Below, piece after piece: positions 31,712 through 43,152 of a DNA stretch of 64,000 nt. Made by a program: the position numbers and the translations under genes. The notes under the pieces were generated by a model. That model saw only the letters and a list, made by a program, of their open reading frames with translations, made no database searches and had not been told where the DNA came from. Every line of letters begins with the position of its first letter. The stretch's first letter is position 1. Location of the stretch: assembly GCA_016618085.1 (NCBI GenBank), contig JABLTG010000080.1:23616-87615 (forward strand). The letters run 5' to 3'. Source of the stretch: Neovahlkampfia damariscottae. Its lineage: Eukaryota > Heterolobosea > Selenaionea > Neovahlkampfiida > Neovahlkampfiidae.

Positions 31712-32164
31712 ATGTCTCAAGTCAACTACTCGGTCTGCCTCGAACCTAGAATATCTTTAGAACCGAAACCTTATTATTTCAAACCATACTCAATTCACAA
31801 ACAACACAAAACCTCTCAACAATTACATTTTACTGTAACATCACCTGTACAAATTCATCACAACATTTCAAACTCATTTTATAACCACACCAATACATTT
31901 CCAACAAAAAGAATGGAAGACCAACTTGTACATGAAAGCATCTCTCGATGTACTCAACCGTCTCCGAACACAAAAAAATATAACTATGGAGAATGGACAG
32001 CTGATGAACATGAGAGGTTTCTTGTAGGATATAAAAAATATGAAAAAAACTGGGTAATGATTTCAAAAGAGTTTTGTACCACCAGAACAAGACAACAAGT
32101 AAGAAATCATGCAGTCAAATTCTTCATGAAATTAGAAAAAGAAAAAAAAAAATTGAAAGAATAA
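31712..32164 (+). CDS. Single-repeat Myb protein, paralogue 4
   Basis: 150 aa, single exon. N-terminal motif CLEPRISLEPKPYYFKPY, a linker containing TSPVQIHHN, then GEWTADEHERFLVGYKKYEK, NWVMISKEFC and TRTRQQVRNHAVKFF. The stop lies 10 nt from the stop of the convergent dolichol kinase gene. Last member of the cluster. Confidence 0.88.
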   Translation: MSQVNYSVCLEPRISLEPKPYYFKPYSIHKQHKTSQQLHFTVTSPVQIHHNISNSFYNHTNTFPTKRMEDQLVHESISRCTQPSPNTKKYNYGEWTADEHERFLVGYKKYEKNWVMISKEFCTTRTRQQVRNHAVKFFMKLEKEKKKLKE

Positions 32165-32174
32165 AATCTTTTTC

Positions 32175-33799
32175 TTAATGTAAAAATGCTTGATAAACAG
32201 CCACATAATATATAGGTAAACATAAATTATCAATTTGTTCAGTAAAAGCTTCCAAAAGGGAAACCAAAAAAGTTGAAGCAATAAATGGAAAAAGTTCAAC
32301 TTGTACAAAATTTGAAAGAAATACTCCCATCAACAACATTGAAAAGAAAGCACCTAGAGTTCCTTGAATTGATTTTGTTGACGAAGGCCATTTGATTGTT
32401 CCGTAATTAACTCCAAAAATGGAAGCACAAGTATCACCCATTCCTAAAACAATGATACCCAATAAACTAGTAAAAGATGGTCTATTATCCATCCACAAAG
32501 GAATAGCACATCCAAATAACAAATATGAATGTGTCAGTATTAATATTCCACCATCTCTTTCATCAGTAAATCTTCTATAAGTATTATTCAATTTTTGACC
32601 AAATGAATAATCTTTAAATTCAATGCGAATACATTCAATAAATATGAAAACACAAATTGCGAAACCATACGCGAGATACATGAATCTATAACTTAAAATA
32701 GTTCCTGGAATAAACATAAACGTTATTATATGAAATCCTTTTCTTATTATAATTTTTGGTATTGTTATTCCCATAAATTTTACATTCATTGAACTTAATG
32801 TTTGTGGTCCTTTTCCATTTTCACCTTCTTTTGTCAAATTCATTAAAATGACTAAAATTATTATACAAAAAGTCCACAGAATACATAATTTAATATAAAT
32901 TGGATCTGAAATTAAATGTTTTATGATCCTATAAATTTTTAATTTTTTCAAAAAAACTAACCATTCCAATGGATGAATTTTCATTATTTTTTGCATTGCA
33001 GGAAATTGAAATGAAAACAAATACAAAATTAGAAAAGTAAAAAATAAAAATGGTTTAAAGAAACCCAATCCCAATTTTAAAATGAAATGTTGTAAAAAAC
33101 TGAAAACTACGACACCTGTTATCATATAAATGATGAAATTTTGTTCCAATGAAAATTTTGGAAAATTCTTTAAAACGAATTCCTATTTTTTGAAAAATTA
33201 ATGAGTTTTTTGAAATTGTATTACATCACCAAAGAACATTACAAATGCTTCAATACATGCAATTGTTAATCCTTGAGCTAAAATGAATAATTCACCAATA
33301 GAAAAAGAAGTTGAAAAAAATGTCAATCCCATCAAATAAACATTTTCAAATACAAAAATGGTGAACAAAGTCAAAACGATTGAAAACTTTTCTTCAAAAA
33401 TGTAATTCGTTAAAACAAAATAATAACCAAAATAAATCACAAAACTATAAATTTGAATAAATTTGATATTTTTGAAATAAATCTTGAAAAGAATTGAAAT
33501 TGAACATGTTGATGTGATCCAAAAATAATATGAACTTTCATAAAATGCAAAACTTATCGGAAACAATAAACAAATAAAAAGTCTTTGAAAAAATGGAATT
33601 AATTTTTTTTTTTTTTGAAAAATTACCCATATTGTTTTGTAAAATCATAATTCAAACAACATAAACTTGTTAATATTAAAATTTGAATAGAATCAATTTT
33701 TGAGTGAAAATATATTTTATACGCACAAAATAAACTTGTCAATAGCAGTAACATTGCTTCTGAAAAAAATAATTCAGTCAAATGTTTTTTTGTTTTCAT
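32175..33799 (-). CDS. DOLK: Dolichol kinase
   Basis: CTP-dependent kinase of the ER membrane that makes dolichyl phosphate, the carrier for N-glycosylation, GPI anchors and mannosylation. 512 aa in three exons (introns 33583-33626 and 33183-33224, both in the N-terminal half). Roughly a dozen membrane helices. The C-terminal region has the family signature GMGDTCASIFGVNYGTIKWP then STKSIQGTLGAF, preceded by RRFTDERDGG. The length is close to human DOLK (538). It works with ribophorin I, PIG-L and the SLC35B1-like carrier, also in this window, but they are not linked as an operon. Confidence 0.93.
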
Positions 33800-33951
33800 T
33801 TTAAAAGTAAATTTAACTTTAATATGTTTTTATTTTGTTTCAAACAGTCGATGAAGTAAAAACAAAATCCAACCAATCAGACAAAAAAATTGTTTCCATC
33901 TCGGATAAATTCAAAAAAACTTTAATCACAAAATCATTTTTTGAAGAACTC

Positions 33952-34268
33952 TTACATTACCAAACATTCTTTTTTTTCATTTGTTTTTTTTTCATTAACT
34001 TTTTTTTTATATTCTCTGATACCTAAGACAAATGATTCTTCAATATTTATTCGAAGTTTTGAAGATGTTTCAATTGCCACACAATTCCATAATTCAGTTA
34101 AACTTTTGACTTGTTCTTGTTTTATTACTTTTTCATCTTCTAAATCACTTTTAGTTCCAACAAGGACAATAGAATAAAATTCATTTTCAGTTTGTTTCAA
34201 TATTTTGATTTTATTGTAATATTTTTCCAATTCATTAAATGATTCTTCATCTGTTACAGAATAAACCA
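33952..34268 (-). pseudogene. Ras-family GTPase lacking its N-terminal half
   Basis: The frame begins abruptly at LVYSVTDEESF, the segment after switch II in Ras, and keeps G4 as VGTKSD, G5 as ETSSK, and a C-terminal CLVM that fits a CaaX prenylation box. The P-loop, switch I and switch II are missing. Directly upstream is an in-frame TGA and no ATG exists in frame; a CCAAT pentamer overlaps the break. No acceptor-donor arrangement recovers the missing exons in the 150 nt upstream. I take it as a truncated relic, though an unusual distant exon cannot be ruled out. Confidence 0.65.
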
Positions 34269-34421
34269 ATCAATCTGAGTGTGAAAATAAACAACGGAGT
34301 TTTACCTAACTCATCCAATCAGAATAAAAGAATAAAGTTTACCTTCTAAGTAAGTAAGAGTAGAATACCCGAATACTCTTTCTCTTTCAAAAAACTCTTT
34401 TGATTTACTTTATATCAAAAA

Positions 34422-34552
34422 ATGTGTAAATTTAAATTTCTATTTTCGATTTGTTTTTTCAATTCATTTTTCATTTTTATTTTGAATTCACAATCTGGTA
34501 AGTTCTTTAATATTTTCTGAATTATTTGTAATTTATCAAAGAACAAAGTTAA
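34422..34552 (+). CDS. Possible remnant of a secreted-protein gene
   Basis: An ATG opens a 25-residue signal-peptide-like stretch (MCKFKFLFSICFFNSFF...) that ends at a good GT donor; splicing 34498-34541 gives only three more codons. A pentamer lies near 34312. It resembles a first exon whose downstream part was lost, beside the truncated Ras relic. Confidence 0.25.
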
Positions 34553-34596
34553 TGAATCACTTTGGTGAATATCAATAATATCCTTTCATTGAGATG

Positions 34597-35953
34597 TTAA
34601 TTAATATTATAATTTACTTTTTGTTGAACAAAATTGAAAATAAAACAAATTTCAAATGAAATATTTTTTGATATCCAAGTGGATTCGGTGAAATTGTTTA
34701 AATTATTCAAAAATGATTGAATTTGAACATCTTTGACATTATAAATGAATGAAATATATTTAGTTAAAATGGAATTAATTTCATTTTTGAATGAGATTAT
34801 TAAGCATTGAGTTAAAATTTCAGGGAACATTAAATTCAAAAATATGAATTTTTCATCATTCAATTGATTCAAGTTCTTCAATTTTTTTATGAAATTCTCA
34901 ATATTTTTTTCATTCTTTAGCTCTAATAATGAATCTAAAACTCGAATCTCTTCAAAACTAAAATACTAAAAACAGTTAAAAATCAAATAAATTCATCTTT
35001 ACATTCTTCAAATTTTTGAAATCTAAAAATTGAAATAATTCAATTAATAAAGATAAAATGATATCATTCTTGGTTTTTAAATACAAATCAATCAAATAAT
35101 TCCAAACAAATTTCCAAACATGATTTGAAGTTTTAAAAATTTTGACAAATAAATTTTGATGAATTCTCAAATCTCCAAACCGATTCTTCAATCTTTTCAA
35201 TACTATTTTTTCAAAAAAAATAAAAAAATTATTAAAATTGGTTGATAGTAATTTCTGTTGATTGTCCAATGATAATTCATTAAAGAGTTTATCATCAAAA
35301 ATGATTGTAATGAAATCTTTTGATAAATTTTCATCTTGTAATTCACTTTGTTCAATTATCAACATTTCTGAAATTTCTAAAAATAATTTTCTGTTTTTTG
35401 TTTTCAATGGAATGACACTGAAACTAATTTGATGATGAGAAATTTTTGAAATTGAAATGATTGATTTTAATTGTTTTAAACTCCAATTTAATGAATATTT
35501 TTCAAATTCAAAATCATTTTGTTTTTTCCATGGTGTAATGATCAAAAAAATTGAATTCAAAATTAATTTTAAAATTTGTTCGTTTTTTAATAAATTTTTG
35601 AGAGATATAATATTTTCTATTAATTTAATTGATTCTGGATAAGATTTTATGTATTCTTTGATGTTTGAATTTCTTAGAATTTGGTTTTGATTTTCTAAAA
35701 GATTTGCAAGGTGATTGATTTGAAAGTTATTAAATTCTTTTTGATTTTCGTTGTTGATTCTTTTATCTATTTTAAAGTTCCATTGTTCCACTGAGATTTG
35801 GAATTTTTCTTCATTGGTTGTTGTTTGCATCACTTTCAGTTCGATCTTTTTTGGCAAAGGACCTTGGATTGATTGGACAAGAATAATTAAAAGAGGAACA
35901 GAATTATTTTTATCATAAAAATAAAAAGAAACTAAAAGTTGCTCAAATGACAT
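34597..35953 (-). CDS. Unknown 439-aa protein
   Basis: Two exons (intron 34966-35002). Rich in Asn, Lys, Ile, Leu and Phe, mostly predicted helix. The first 70 residues are beta-like (PLLIILVQSIQGPLPKKIEL, then ISVEQWNFKID), and the remaining part is long amphipathic helices. No signal peptide or membrane span. I do not recognise the family; the VEQWNFKI string is faintly like strands of HORMA/ATG13-type domains, but this is a guess. It is divergent from the START gene, sharing a 28-nt promoter gap with a CCAATG in it. Confidence 0.75.
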
Positions 35954-35981
35954 TGTCCAATGATTTTGATTTATTTTTTGA

Positions 35982-36676
35982 ATGGAAGTGTTGACAGATG
36001 ACTTGTGGAAGTTAGGTTTTAATGAAATTAAAACAAATAAGAATTGGAGTAAAATACATAAAGATAAAAATTCAACAATTTATACCAAAAATGTATTCAA
36101 AAAATGTGATGTGCCAACATTCAAAGTGGTAATTGAAAATTTTCCGTACTCCACTGAATTTCTTTTGAAAATGTTTCAAAATATAGAAACTTCTATTGAA
36201 TACACAAAATATATTGAAGAATCCAAACGAATTTATGAAGAGTTCTTTCCAAAATTCATTTAACAATTTCATAGGAATGAAACAAGAGATATTGTTTATC
36301 AAATTACTGATGTTCCAATTTCTTTTTTAAAAAAAAGAGACTTAATTTTAGCAAGAGAATTTAAAATTTTTGAGAAAGGATTTGTCATGATGGGCAAATC
36401 AACCAAACATGATGAATATCCAGTTAGGAAAGATTTAGTTCGTTCAGAAGTTATTTTTCAAATGGTTAGCGTTGAAAAATCTAAATTAGATGAAAATAAA
36501 TCAAATATCGTAATTATGTATCAAACCAATATCGGAATGTGGGTTCCAGGAGTAAAATTTGATGACGGATATTTACATCTTTTTTTTAGTTTTTATTGAA
36601 TCAAGCAATTAAAGTATTAGCAGGATTAATGTTTCAAGAATTTGAACAAGCCATGGAATATACATCTAAATTATAA
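35982..36676 (+). CDS. START-domain lipid-binding protein
   Basis: 207 aa in three exons (introns 36242-36274, 36552-36589), essentially one START domain: NWSKIHKDKNSTIYTKN at the start, NETRDIVYQITDVPISFLKKRD in the middle, and MWVPG joined by splicing to FLLNQAIKVLAGLMFQEFEQ, the C-terminal lid helix. Binds a lipid or sterol in a hydrophobic pocket; ligand not predictable. A second START gene lies at 62878-63794, and a decayed copy of this gene follows it. Confidence 0.88.
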
Positions 36677-37035
36677 AACTTTTATTTGTTAGGATTTAAG
36701 ACTTAAACACATGGTTGTGCAGACCACTCAAAACTGAAGCTAACAGTATTTTTCACTGATGTATTTCTTGTATTAACGCTAGAACAATTCAATATTGTGA
36801 TTATGTACCTTTCTTACAAAAAACAAGTCTCATAACTTATGGGAGCAAAATTCTCAAAATGTGCAAGTTCCAGGCTTGATTTTGATGAAGAAATTTACTT
36901 TCTGATAATTTCTATGATGAATAAATCTTTAACTGTCATGTTGCAACAGTTTTGATAAAACCATTGTTTTCTTTCTCCATCAATGATCAAAGATCAAAAT
37001 GATTGGATAAACAAACCCCACCAAACAAAATAGTC
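36677..37035 (+). pseudogene. Decayed duplicate of the START gene in the spacer
   Basis: Parts of 36760-36900 resemble the 3' half of the upstream gene base by base: GTATTTTTCA, CAATATTGTGATTATGTACC and GTTCCAGGCTTGATTTTGATG correspond to the upstream GTTATTTTTCA, AAATATCGTAATTATGTATC and GTTCCAGGAGTAAAATTTGATG, in the same order. An extra 35 nt or so is inserted between the last two. The frame is broken throughout. The remaining spacer shows only ATTGG at about 37000 for the next gene. Confidence 0.55.
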
Positions 37036-38156
37036 ATGTCATCAAAGCTGAATATAACAGAGGAGTTTCAAAAGATTTCAGAAAAATTAACAAAGTAATT
37101 CACTTTTTCACTGTTCTAATAAATATAAGAAAAATGTTTTATAAAACAAATTATTCCACTTTAACCGATCAATTTGAAAAATTAGGAACAAATTTAAAAC
37201 GTTCGGAACAATTACATTATACAGCTTTTTGTTTAATGGCAGCAGCAAAGTTCTTTTTTTTTCTTTTTTTTTAAGTTTTTATGAACAGATGCGAAGAAGA
37301 AAATAAGACGCCAATAAATGGAGGTAACAATATTCTATGCAATTTTAAATGAATTCAGCGAATTTTTTTTCCAATGCTGGAAGAATATTTTTAACTACAG
37401 CTGTTGAAGAAGATGAAATTCATTATTTTTCAGCTGAAGAATTTATTATTGAAGGAATAAGAGCATTTCAAAAATCAATTGAAATTTATTCAAATGCAAA
37501 AGAATATGGATTAGCTTCTTCTTTATCATTTGAAATTGGAAACTTTTTAAAAGTTCTAAGAAAATATGAAGAGGCAACAAATTTTTTTTTACAATCAAGT
37601 ATGAACGACGAAAAATTGAACCACAAAACATCAAATATAATTTCATTAAAACAAGCAGTAGAATGCAGTATAAAAACTAGTAATTTAAAAAATTATTCAC
37701 TTTCAAAGAGGATTTTGATGTTATTCTTGAAAATTTAACAAAATTGTTAAATGCTCAAAACGAGAAAAGAAAAGGTGGATTTTTGAATATAGATGATGAA
37801 TATATTGATACATACATTTCTTTATATCTTGTTTTATTGATTCAAGTTTCCAAAAAATATAATCTAACTTTTTTTTAAAGAAAGAGAAAAATTCATCTTT
37901 TGAAACATTAGAAAAAATATCTTCGTTTTGTGAATCACTTTGTTCCAGGTCAATATTACATTTTAACGAAAATTATTTGCCAATGTTGTATGAATTATAT
38001 GAAAATTGTGTTGATAATAAACCTCAGTACCTTGAATTGTTTGAATCCGATTTATTTGAGTTTTTTAATGAACAGCATTGTCAATTGTTTACTTTTTTGA
38101 AATACGTTTATAAAAATCCATTGTACTTGTCAACTGTATCAACATTAAAAGAATAG
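37036..38156 (+). CDS. F8A: HAP40/F8A-like huntingtin partner
   Basis: 315 aa in six exons (introns 37095-37129, 37250-37288, 37324-37358, 37680-37708, 37846-37880; exon 3 is 35 nt). The N-terminus FQKISEKLTKKMFYKTNYS, then TDQFEKLGTNLKRSEQLHYTAFCLMAAAKCEE and NAGRIFLTT match HAP40, a tetratricopeptide-like helical protein that binds and stabilises huntingtin. Helical repeats continue (SSLSFEIGNFLKVLRKYEEA). The Pro-rich insert of mammals is missing. If correct, this organism should also encode a huntingtin orthologue. Confidence 0.75.
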
Positions 38157-38458
38157 AACAATTTGGAATCAAATTTTGATCAGAATAGAAGTTGACAATA
38201 AAATTTAGTAGAGTACCTATCTTTATGCTTAGAGACTTTTTTGGATGAATTCCATCTCACCCAATCAAAATAATTAATTTTCGTTGGATGAAATACAAAA
38301 AAAATTTTTCATGAACTTAAATTTGGTTTTTAAAGACAAAAATTAAAAAACCTTGTACAATAGAACAGAGGATATATTACGCCAATGAGAAATGTGGATC
38401 TTTTTCATTGGCTTATTTTCAAACAGAACAGAAAAACTCTTGCAAAGAAGTATTAGCA
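38157..38458. other. Spacer upstream of the oxysterol-binding protein gene
   Basis: Three pentamers (CCAAT near 38261 and 38383, ATTGG near 38405) precede the ATG at 38459. No frame or RNA structure seen in the rest. Confidence 0.5.
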
Positions 38459-39735
38459 ATGAGCGAAGTTAAAAAAGAAGATGATAAAACAGAAGAAAAA
38501 TTTGTTGTGAGCTATGATGATATGTATGATTCCAAATATCAAGAAGCACAAACAAGTTCTCTAATTTTAGAAATTTTGAAAAACATCAGACCTGGTGTTG
38601 ACCTTTTCAGAATACCTTTACCAGCATGGGTATTAGAAAAAAGATCATTTTTAGAAAAATTGACAGATTTATTTCTTCACCAACAACTTATATTGAAGTA
38701 AGTTTAAAAAAAATTAAAAAAAAAAAAAAAAGTATTGCTTCAATGAAAGATCCAGAACAAAGATTTTTAACAATGTGCCGTCTTTATATGTCAATGTGGA
38801 GTAGAATACCAAAGGTTTGTTTTAGTTTTTCTTTTAACTTTTTTTTTTTAAAAAGACTGGTGTAGCTAAGCCTTACAATCCTGTTTTAGGTGAAGAATTT
38901 GAATGTACTTGGAAATATCAAACAAGTCAAAGTGAATTTATAGCTGAACAAGTTTCTCACCATCCACCTATTTCAGCATTTTATTTTCGTAACAAAAATA
39001 AGAATCTACTTGCTTTTGGAAATTTAGAACCACAAGCATCTTTACATCCATTTGGTAATTATGCAGCAACAAGTTTCACAGGAAGGTTAACTTTTCGTCT
39101 TTGTAATTTGGAAGAAGATTATGAATGGGTTTATCCTGCTGTTTACACAAGAGGAGTATTTTATGGTACACTTCTTATGGAAAATGCTGGTGAATCAGAA
39201 GTTACATGTGCAAAAACTGGTTACAAAGTTCAATTTGATTGGAAAGACAGTAGAAACGTAATTGGTAAAGTTTATAAAAAAGATGAACATCTTTATACAA
39301 TTTCAGGTGATTATACAGATTCAGTTCAAATTAAACATCTTGGAAAAAAGGTTTGTTTTTCACAAAAAGACTAATTCAAACTTTTTAGAAAGTTTTTCCA
39401 TTTTTAGATGTTAAGAAAATTACGCATTCAAAGAAAACGGTTCCAAGTTGGGATAAAATGTCAGATAAAAATTCAAGAAAAGTTTGGCATCCAGTTTCTG
39501 AATCTATACAAAAATTGGATTATCCAAAAGCGAATGAGATTAAAAATCAAATTGAAGAAGAGGAACGTCAAAATAGAAAAAAAGGTCTTCAAAAAGATTG
39601 GAAACCAAAATACTTCAAAAAGAATGAAAAAGGAAATGGTTATACTTATATTAACTTTGAGTAAGTGAAATTCATAAAAATTAAATTTTCCCAAATAGTG
39701 ATACTGCTGTTGAAATGGAAGAAGTTAAAAAATAA
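38459..39735 (+). CDS. Oxysterol-binding protein (ORD only)
   Basis: Lipid-transfer protein of the OSBP/ORP family, 374 aa in five exons (introns 38698-38732, 38815-38855, 39351-39388, 39661-39698). It is a lone ligand-binding domain: RPGVDLFRIPLPAWVLEKRS, AKPYNPVLGEEFEC, and the fingerprint EQVSHHPPISAF, with the two His that bind PI4P headgroups. The C-terminal helix is Lys/Glu-rich (KNEKGNGYTYINFE). No PH domain, ankyrin repeats or FFAT motif. Probably exchanges sterol or phosphatidylserine for PI4P at membrane contacts. Confidence 0.95.
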
Positions 39736-39842
39736 ATTATTCACAAAAATTTTTCTTTGTTAAAATCAAATTTGTTGTTGTTCGATTTTGATTTGTTAAA
39801 ATTATCCAATTAGATACATCCTCGTCATAACAAAAAAAAAAC

Positions 39843-41661
39843 ATGAAGTTGTTGGTTGTTTTAATTTTTTCAATAATTTTTGTTGTCGCTCAAACACAAA
39901 CTATTTATGATGAAATTGTTATTCAAGATGTACAACGTTCAATTGACGCAACATCTCATGTTGTTCGTCAAAATTCTCGTTTATCATTTTTTAACAAAGG
40001 AAAAGAAGAACAAAAATTTCTATTTTTGATCTTACCAAAGACCCAATTAAAAGATTTATCTTTTTTAACAGTTTTACAAAATGACCAAAAATTAAGAGTG
40101 TCTGCAGTGAAGTAAAAAAAAAAAAAAAAAAATTAAACACAATTTTTGAAGAAATGAAAAAGATTTAGAGTATCAATATTATCAAGTTTATTTGAGAGAA
40201 ACTTTAAAACCACAAGGTTCAATTAAACTTCAAGTCAAATTAGCTTTAGTCAATCAACTTAAACCATTTCCAAAAGAAATAGCACAAAGTGATTCACAAA
40301 AAGTTGTTTTTGAAGATTTTATTTTATATTTTTCACTTTATAGAGTTAGTTTACAAACAACTACAGTTTCATTAGGAACAACAATGGTTGATTCATATAC
40401 AAAAAAAGAACCATCTTCAATGAGAGGTCAAACATTAGTTTATGGACCTTATAGTGGAGTTTCACCAAAAACTAAAGTTCCAATGAGAATTCATTATTTA
40501 AATAATAGAAGATTTATGTCAATCACAAAATTAACAAAAGTTTTAGAAGTATCACATTGGGGTGTTTTATCAGTTGAAGAACATTATGAATTAAGAAATG
40601 TTGGTCCAAAAATGAAAACAGGATTTTCAAGATTAGATTATTCAAGAACTGGAAATAATGCACCTTCTGCTTTTAATAAAATCATTGCTAAATTACCTTT
40701 AAAAGCTCATGATATTTATTATCGTGATAGAATTGGAAATATTTCAACATCAACTTCAAGAAGATCAAATGATGGTAGACATTTAGAATTTGAAATTACT
40801 CCAAGATTTCCAATTTTTGGTGGATGGAAAACAAAATTTTATTTTGGATATAATTTACCAATCAAAGATGTTCTTACAAAAGATGGAAATAATTTTATTT
40901 TAAGAACTGATTTTGGAACACCTTTTGATCAAACTGTTGTTGAAAAAATGACTTTAAAAATTATTTTACCAGAAGGTTCAAAAAATTTAAATTTAAAATT
41001 ACCATTTGATTTTGAAAAAGAATCACATGAAATTCATAAAACATTTTTTGATACAACTGGAAGAAATATGATTGTTATTAAAAAAAATAATGTTATTGAT
41101 GAACAAAATCATAAGGAATTTGTTTTAAATTATGATTTTTCAATTTTTGATCAATATCGTAAACCATTGGTTGTTATAGGATTTTTATTTTCATTTTGCA
41201 TTTTTTTGATGATTTATGTTAGAATTGATTTAACTATTTCAAAAGATGAAAATAGAATTAAACAAGAAAAAAAAGAAAAAGCTCAAGAAATTGTTGAAAA
41301 ATATATTGACCAACAAATTCAAAGAAATGATACTTATTTGACACTTCAATATTCAATTCAATCAAAAGATAAAGAAACTATTTCAAATTCATTTCAATCT
41401 GTTGATTCACAAAGAAAATTAATTGAAGATGTTATTTCAAATTATTTAATTGATTTAAAAGAATCTGAATTTTATCAAGACGTTACTTCTGTTGAATCAA
41501 AAGAAAAAAAGAAGTATGACATGACAAGAAAATTATCTCAATTGGCAACTGACCAATCTTCTTCAAAAGATCAAAATGAAAAAAAAATGAAAGCATTGGA
41601 AGATGAATATGATAAATTATCTGCTGAAATTATTGATTTATTAGAATCTTTGAAAGAATAA
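39843..41661 (+). CDS. RPN1: Ribophorin I, oligosaccharyltransferase subunit
   Basis: Subunit of the ER oligosaccharyltransferase, 592 aa (human 607), two exons (intron 40112-40151, with an A18 run). Signal peptide MKLLVVLIFSIIFVVAQ; lumenal beta-domains with VISVEEHYELRNVGPKMKTGFSRLDYSR-type region (LEVSHWGVLSVEEHYE); then KEFVLNYDFSIFDQYRKP leading to one membrane helix (PLVVIGFLFSFCIFLMIYV); and a cytosolic coiled tail of about 130 residues, longer than in animals. Single-pass type I topology fits the family. Confidence 0.93.
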
Positions 41662-41888
41662 AGTTTTGTTTTAAATTTTTGTCAAGAGTGTTTTTTTTTG
41701 AATGCAATAAACACTCTCAAAGATGCTCTCTAATTTGAGTTTCAAATTAATCAGAATCTTATTCTCAAAGGAACCGAAGATTTTCGAAATTTGAAAAATC
41801 ATTCATTCCAAAATCCTAGAACAACTTCTTGTAGTCTTTAAATTTTTAAAGTTCGAAACCTCATTTGAAACGAAATTTTTATTTTTAT

Positions 41889-43001
41889 TTATACATTTTC
41901 TTTTGATTCTTCTTCCGATTCTATTTTTTTTAATGCATTTTTCTTATTTGATTCATGAATATCTATGAATAACGAAAAAAAAACGATTCCAATTGAAATC
42001 CATTGAACAAAATTTAAATTATGTTTATAATACAATACACTCAATACTATACTAAAAACCTTTCTTGTTGTTGTTATAATTGAACAATATAAAACACCAC
42101 TATCAGCAATTGTTCTGTAAATAAAAAATTGACCAAAAATTCCGCAAATCAAATAAATCAAAATATCAATTAAAATTTCTTGATTTTCTATTAAAAAAGT
42201 AATTGAAGGTATTAATTGACCAGTGATAACTAAAATAAATAAAGTAAAAAAAACACCATAAAAATTCATATAAAACATCATTTCATCTCCATCATGACAA
42301 TCTAAACGTGTTTGGAATCCACTTGTGACACCATTGAAAAATAATGATAATAATAAAAATAATGTCGAAAAGAAATGAATATTGTGAAATTCTGGATTGT
42401 TATCACTTGAAAAAAAAAATAGAAAAATTCCAAAGGTGATTAAAAACACAACAATGTATCTAGAAGTGGAATATTTCTTTCTACCTATTACCACACCCAT
42501 AAGCATTACTAATAAATTAATTATGTTATTTCAATTGAAAAACCTGGTAAAATTTTACAACTTTTTGCTAAAGTTTTTGTAATATAATCAACACCATAAA
42601 TGATTGAAATTTGTGAGCATACCGCTGAAACTATTTTGGAAGTTGAAGCAAAAATATAATTCCAATTGAATTCGAAGTTAAATTTTGATTCTGATATTGA
42701 TTTTTCTTTGTGAAAAAAATTGTTAAAAAAAAAAAAGTTAAAAACTTGAAAAAGAAAACATTGCATTGATAATTTCCGATAAAAATAGTACAAATAAGTG
42801 ATACCTAAAAGGTTCATTGTTTGAATATTTTTTTGTCATTCTTTGTCGAATTTAGTAATTATGTTTTTTTTACATTTTTTCGTAAATAACTCCTAGTAGT
42901 AAAAATGAAAAATAAATTCCAAAAATATTGGTTATTATTCTGAAAATATCAGATGGTTTTGTTGATGATATTTCTTCATCAACCGGTTCAGTTGGAGACA
43001 T
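41889..43001 (-). CDS. SLC35B1: SLC35B1-like ER nucleotide(-sugar) transporter
   Basis: 334 aa in four exons (introns 42841-42873, 42706-42745, 42509-42543). About ten membrane helices. Diagnostic strings appear only after splicing: FGIYFSFLLLGVIYEKM, then TLAKSCKILPVMLMGVVIGRKKY, the central motif of SLC35B1/UAA carriers, and GFQTRLDC. The family was first called UDP-galactose transporter; human SLC35B1 (AXER) exchanges ATP for ADP across the ER membrane. The C-terminus ESKENV does not end in KKxx. Confidence 0.9.
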
Positions 43002-43130
43002 GAAAAAAAAACTGCGAAGATTTTATTCGTCAATTTTTTCGAATCTTTTAAAATCAATAAACTCTCATTAAAAAATAAATCAATTTTTGAGTTTCTATGA
43101 AAAAGAATTCTTTTTTTCGGAACTCATCCG

Positions 43131-43135
43131 ATTGG
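43131..43135 (+). promoter_or_regulatory. ATTGG pentamer upstream of gamma-glutamyltranspeptidase
   Basis: Located 17 nt before the ATG at 43153. The longest frame begins upstream at 43087 without support; the pentamer favours the ATG at 43153. Role inferred. Confidence 0.5.
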
Positions 43136-43152
43136 CTAATTTTGTAAACTGT

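Noticed and set aside
34597-35953. Assignment as ATG13/HORMA protein
   Set aside because: Based on one short string (VEQWNFKI); the rest gives no support.
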